Notes under the pieces: model-generated | The model's input: only the letters and a program-made list of their open reading frames with translations | Database searches by the model: none | What the model was told of the DNA's origin: nothing | Translations under genes and position numbers: made by a program | Assembly: GCA_016764475.1 (NCBI GenBank) | Contig: JAESRV010000097.1 | Coordinates: forward strand, 5,766 to 42,994 | Reading direction: 5' to 3' | Source of the DNA: Amylibacter sp. | GTDB lineage: Bacteria; Pseudomonadota; Alphaproteobacteria; Rhodobacterales; Rhodobacteraceae | DNA length: 37,229 bases | Part shown: one piece after another, positions 33,945 to 37,229 of the stretch | Layout of the letters: each line of letters opens with the position of its first letter | Position numbering within the stretch: position 1 is the first letter of the stretch

Positions 33945-36191
33945 TCAGATGAAATCAATATGCTTGTTCAACGGCAATTCGCGGATACGTTTGCCAGTGG
34001 CGGCAAAAATCGCATTGGCCAAGGCAGGGGCCGCAGGCGGTACTGACGGCTCACCAATACCCCGGATTTGCGTACTGTTTTCCAAGCCCTGCACTATAAT
34101 TTCAGGGGTTTGATACAAACGCAATACTTCATAAGTATCAAAGTTATCCTGCTCAGCGACGCCGTCATCAAAACTTAGTTCACCCATAATTGCATGGCTT
34201 AATCCCCAGATCACCCCGCCCTGAACCTGATTTTCAAAATTGACCGGATCCATGATTTTACCCACTTCAGCGACAACATAGACCTTATCAATCCTTATGC
34301 CATCAGATGTATTGGTGATCTCAACCACTTCCGCTACAGGCACCCCGAATGACAGTGTAAAGGCCACACCGCGCGCGCGGTTGGCACCCAAATCACTGCC
34401 CCAATTCGACATCTCGCCGACCGCTTCCAGCACTTTGCGAGAGGGTTCATGCCAGCAAAGTCGCAAGCGTTCTTGCAACGGGTCGGCCCCAGCTGCATGG
34501 ATCAGCTCATCCAGAAAACAATCATGTAAAAATCCGTTCCCCGAGGCCCCGACCGAGCGCCAAGAACTGACAGGTACCATTTCAGGCACACGGTAGCCCG
34601 TCACGCGGTAATGCGGGATGGAAAAGGGTTGATCCCAGGCCCCTGCGACGATCATCATATCAGGGCCAAGTGCAGGTTGCCCAATGCGGCTAAGCTGCGA
34701 AGCAGTCACCGATTGCGCCGCAATGCCCAGATCATAGGCATAAACCTGGCCATCTTTCACAGAACCGCGTGCGCGTGACATTTGCATCGGGCGCGGGAAG
34801 TCATGGGTCATGTCTTCTTCACGGGCCCATGTCATTTTTACGGGTGTACCTTTGATGGCCCCCGCCACCTCAATCGCTTGCTGCACATAATCATCTTCCA
34901 AACGCCGCCCGAAGCTGCCGCCCGACATCAACACATGCACATGCACGTCGTCCGCATCCAAACCCGTCAATTTGGCGGCATTTACCTGCATGAAGCGTGG
35001 AATTTGCGTGGCTGTCCAAATATCCAACCGCGTATCGGTCAGCAATATTGTGGCTGTCATCGGTTCCAGTGGCGCGTGTGCAAGATAGGGAATGCGGTAT
35101 TGTGCTTCCAGTATATCGGCCTCATTCAGGGTCGTTTCCACATCCCCGTCATCCTTGAACTGACTGTCTTGCAAACTGCTGGTAAAGCTATTGCCAACAA
35201 CCGCCCACATTTCATCACTGGTCGGCGGGTATGGGGCTGCACCCCATTCGAAATCCACCGCAAGAGCCGCTTGAAACGCCCGCCATGTATTATCCGCAAT
35301 CACCCCGATACCACCTGTGATCGGCACAACAGCTTGCACCCCGCGCATGGCTTTGGCCGCACCATCATCATACCCCTTCACCCCGCCCCCAATACGCGGG
35401 TTGGTGCGCACGGTGGCATAGACCATACCATCCATCACCGTATCTATCCCGTAGCTTTGGGTGCCTGTGGATTTCGCCACAATATCAACGCGCTGCATAT
35501 CTTTACCCAAATAACGCCAGTCGCTTACAGGCTTCAAGCGTACTTGCACGACAGGGTCGGTAACCGCTGCAATCGGGGCTAAAGACGTGTAGCTTATTTC
35601 TGTTCCGTCAGGCAAAATAACCGCGCCGTCTTTGGTTGTCAGCTTGGCGACCGCCACACCCGTTTTATGTTCTGCCGCTTTCAACAAAGTCGCCCGCGCC
35701 ACGGCCCCAGCCATTCGCAGTTTTTCATAAGCGTCAGGCACGGTGGAAGATCCGCCCGTCAGTTGTAAGCCAATCAACTTGCCCGCCACATCACTGGCAA
35801 TCCGGCCTTTATCAGCAAGAAATCCAGTGGCAGTAGCCGCCAGTGGAAAACCTTCAAAGGCTACCTTGCCGTTGTAATAAGCCGCACTTGGCACACCGGG
35901 ATCAACCCGGATCTGATCCAGCCGCACATCCAGTTCTTCTGCAATCAAAGCTGCCTGAACCGAATAGGCACCCTGCCCCACATCCGCACGCGGTGTAATC
36001 AAGGTGATGCCGCTTTCGTCAATCAGTACATAAGGCGTTAGCGCCGCTTGCCCTTCTGCCAGCCCGTCTAGCAGCGGGTTTTCAATCGGTTTCTGATAAG
36101 CATAATAGCCAAACGCCACCCCGCCTGCGATAGCGGCAGAGCCGATCAGGAAGGTACGCCGTGCAATGGTTTTGATCCGTCCCATATTCAC
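33945..36191 (-). CDS. Molybdenum hydroxylase large subunit (IorB-like, xanthine oxidase family)
   Basis: The 748-residue protein has a Tat signal at its N-terminus ([15 protein letters not shown], residues 10-24). Its body is the molybdopterin-binding subunit: [23 protein letters not shown], the [11 protein letters not shown] segment, [17 protein letters not shown], and the catalytic glutamate in [17 protein letters not shown] near the end. It resembles the isoquinoline 1-oxidoreductase beta type, which carries molybdenum cofactor and acts in the periplasm. It needs the small 2Fe-2S subunit encoded just upstream, with which it overlaps by four bases. The substrate is probably an aldehyde or N-heterocycle, but cannot be fixed. 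A third c-type cytochrome subunit is not encoded here. Confidence 0.9.
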   Translation of the reverse strand: MNMGRIKTIARRTFLIGSAAIAGGVAFGYYAYQKPIENPLLDGLAEGQAALTPYVLIDESGITLITPRADVGQGAYSVQAALIAEELDVRLDQIRVDPGVPSAAYYNGKVAFEGFPLAATATGFLADKGRIASDVAGKLIGLQLTGGSSTVPDAYEKLRMAGAVARATLLKAAEHKTGVAVAKLTTKDGAVILPDGTEISYTSLAPIAAVTDPVVQVRLKPVSDWRYLGKDMQRVDIVAKSTGTQSYGIDTVMDGMVYATVRTNPRIGGGVKGYDDGAAKAMRGVQAVVPITGGIGVIADNTWRAFQAALAVDFEWGAAPYPPTSDEMWAVVGNSFTSSLQDSQFKDDGDVETTLNEADILEAQYRIPYLAHAPLEPMTATILLTDTRLDIWTATQIPRFMQVNAAKLTGLDADDVHVHVLMSGGSFGRRLEDDYVQQAIEVAGAIKGTPVKMTWAREEDMTHDFPRPMQMSRARGSVKDGQVYAYDLGIAAQSVTASQLSRIGQPALGPDMMIVAGAWDQPFSIPHYRVTGYRVPEMVPVSSWRSVGASGNGFLHDCFLDELIHAAGADPLQERLRLCWHEPSRKVLEAVGEMSNWGSDLGANRARGVAFTLSFGVPVAEVVEITNTSDGIRIDKVYVVAEVGKIMDPVNFENQVQGGVIWGLSHAIMGELSFDDGVAEQDNFDTYEVLRLYQTPEIIVQGLENSTQIRGIGEPSVPPAAPALANAIFAATGKRIRELPLNKHIDFI

Positions 36192-36646
36192 GCCCCCCGC
36201 AATGTGGCAGCGGCGGTTTTAATCGCCGCGCGAATACGCGGATACGTGCCGCAACGGCACAGGTTAGATGACATCGCATCATCAATATCCGTGTCTGTAG
36301 GGTTGGCATTACCCGCCAAAAAAGCCGCCGCTTCCATGATCTGACCCGATTGGCAATAACCGCATTGCGCCACTTGATGCGTGATCCATGCCGCTTGCAC
36401 CGCGTGCAACGCATCGGGTGTACCCAACCCTTCTATCGTGGTAATCGCACCCTGAACATCACCTACCGCATAAGAACAAGATCGCACTGCTTCGCCATCA
36501 ATATGCACCGTGCAGGCGCCGCATTGGGCAATGCCGCAGCCGTACTTTGGCCCGTGAATGCCCAACTCGTCGCGCAATACCCATAACAGTGGCATGTCGT
36601 CTTCTACATCAATGTCGTAAGATTTTCCATTCACCGAAAGCTGCAT
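36188..36646 (-). CDS. Molybdenum hydroxylase small 2Fe-2S subunit (IorA-like)
   Basis: The 152-residue protein has the two 2Fe-2S clusters of the family: a plant-type ferredoxin cluster with [14 protein letters not shown] and SCSYAVGD, and a second helical cluster with [11 protein letters not shown] and [10 protein letters not shown]. It relays electrons from the molybdenum centre of the large subunit to an external acceptor. It lacks its own signal peptide, so it would be carried out as a complex with the Tat-tagged large subunit. The stop overlaps the start of the large subunit gene by four bases (ATGA). No XdhC-like maturation gene is visible in the window. Confidence 0.93.
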   Translation of the reverse strand: MQLSVNGKSYDIDVEDDMPLLWVLRDELGIHGPKYGCGIAQCGACTVHIDGEAVRSCSYAVGDVQGAITTIEGLGTPDALHAVQAAWITHQVAQCGYCQSGQIMEAAAFLAGNANPTDTDIDDAMSSNLCRCGTYPRIRAAIKTAAATLRGA

Positions 36647-36679
36647 ATTGTGACCCTTTATTAGAATCGCAGTTTAGCC

Positions 36680-37229
36680 CTATTCGGCTTCTGTCAAAAG
36701 CGTTTCCTGACCGTCCTTGATCTCATAAATGCAGCCTTGCTGACGGTCGAGTTGGGTGAATTCTTCATAAGACAGCGCGCGCGCAATGGTGCGCAGAAAC
36801 GTGATTGTCATACCGTGGGTAAAAACCACAGCAGGTTGGGTTAAGCCCGCTAAAAAGCGATGGCAACGATCATGCATGTCATCATAATTTTCACCATTTG
36901 GCGCAAACATGAATAAATCCGTGTCGGTTTGGGCTTCATTGAAAATATGCGGCCAACCCGCTTCTATTTCAGATTTAAGCAACCCTTCCCAATCACCAAA
37001 AGAAATCTCTTTCAGATCATCATTGAAAACAGGGGTGCGGCCATGATCCGCTAGGGCAATTTCAAAGGTTTCGCAAACACGACCCAGCGGGCTGGCGTGA
37101 GTTTCTATGTCGGGGAACTGTTCGAAAACCGGCCCCAGCAATCGCCCTTGTGCCGCAGCATGGCCTTTACCTACATCCGTCAGATCAGAATTCATTTGCC
37201 CCTGAAACCGTCCCGCTTCATTCCATTCG
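36680..37229 (-). CDS. Histidine phosphatase family protein, 5' end outside window
   Basis: The frame stays open to the window edge: before the internal ATG at 37195 it reads EWNEAGRFQGQ, the continuation of the lost RHGxT motif. So the gene is cut at its 5' end and the ATG is not the start. The visible 182 or so residues include SPLGRVCETFE, the acidic IS-FGDWEG region and the second catalytic His in VVFTHGMTITF. It is a paralogue of the protein encoded at 33349-33942; the two flank the molybdenum hydroxylase genes. The substrate is unknown. Confidence 0.87.
   Translation of the reverse strand, partial: EWNEAGRFQGQMNSDLTDVGKGHAAAQGRLLGPVFEQFPDIETHASPLGRVCETFEIALADHGRTPVFNDDLKEISFGDWEGLLKSEIEAGWPHIFNEAQTDTDLFMFAPNGENYDDMHDRCHRFLAGLTQPAVVFTHGMTITFLRTIARALSYEEFTQLDRQQGCIYEIKDGQETLLTEAE

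Noticed and set aside
34782-35582. Long plus-strand open frame opposite the molybdenum hydroxylase gene
   Set aside because: It is the mirror of a well-supported coding gene, with His/Arg-rich unnatural composition and no ribosome site.

Overview
The window reads as chromosomal DNA of an alphaproteobacterium of the Rhodobacterales (Roseobacter-like). Evidence: a stand-alone methyltetrahydrofolate:corrinoid methyltransferase plus a DUF4445 corrinoid reactivator, the rplU-rpmA-obgE-proB-proA order, aroK-aroB facing a small-protein/hypothetical/xerD operon, an IalB-type periplasmic protein, and an ACP/ketoacyl synthase pair behind lpxD. Base composition looks close to 50% G+C by eye, except for one clearly AT-rich gene at 5.7-6.4 kb. 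There are no transposases, phage genes, CRISPR arrays or rRNA genes.

Layout. 1-5.6 kb (+): the 3' end of a metF-like gene and a methyl-THF:corrinoid methyltransferase, then a membrane protein, a VOC-family enzyme, a small cytochrome c and a 680-residue ferredoxin/ASKHA corrinoid activator. The methyltransferase and the activator look like parts of the split, MetH-like methionine synthase known in this order, and both end in an Arg/Gly tail. 5.7-6.4 kb (-): an AT-rich orphan gene with a HEPN-like motif. 6.5-8.7 kb: a PHP phosphoesterase (-), tRNA-Gly(CCC), an outer-membrane barrel candidate and a small secreted protein gene broken by two compensating C-run indels. 8.8-10.9 kb (-): zwf-pgl. 11.1-12.0 kb (+): an orphan radical SAM protein. 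12.1-13.7 kb (-): aroK-aroB. 13.9-16.4 kb (+): a 44-residue membrane protein, a secreted helical protein and xerD, overlapping one another. A 37-codon fragment of a metallophosphoesterase gene overlaps the end of xerD. 16.6-19.5 kb: a CNNM/CorC-type membrane protein (+) converging on a HerA-like ATPase (-). 19.5-19.7 kb: a candidate small RNA with its own promoter and terminator. 19.8-20.4 kb (+): IalB-family protein.

20.5-25.7 kb is an envelope block: an L,D-transpeptidase, lpxD, an acyl carrier protein and a FabF/NodE-like synthase on the minus strand, with a Tat-exported DUF882/MepK-like peptidase divergent on the plus strand. 25.7-30.0 kb (-) holds rplU-rpmA-obgE-proB-proA. 30.3-32.6 kb holds a MaoC-type hydratase, tRNA-Asp(GTC) (-), an EamA transporter and upp. 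32.7-37.2 kb (-) holds a cytochrome b561-like protein and an IorAB-type molybdenum hydroxylase lying between two histidine-phosphatase genes, the second cut by the window edge.

Most of this is ordinary core genome. The parts that deserve attention are the Arg-tailed split-MetH proteins, the AT-rich HEPN-like gene, the two decayed genes, the candidate sRNA, and the orphan radical SAM protein with extra C-terminal cysteines.
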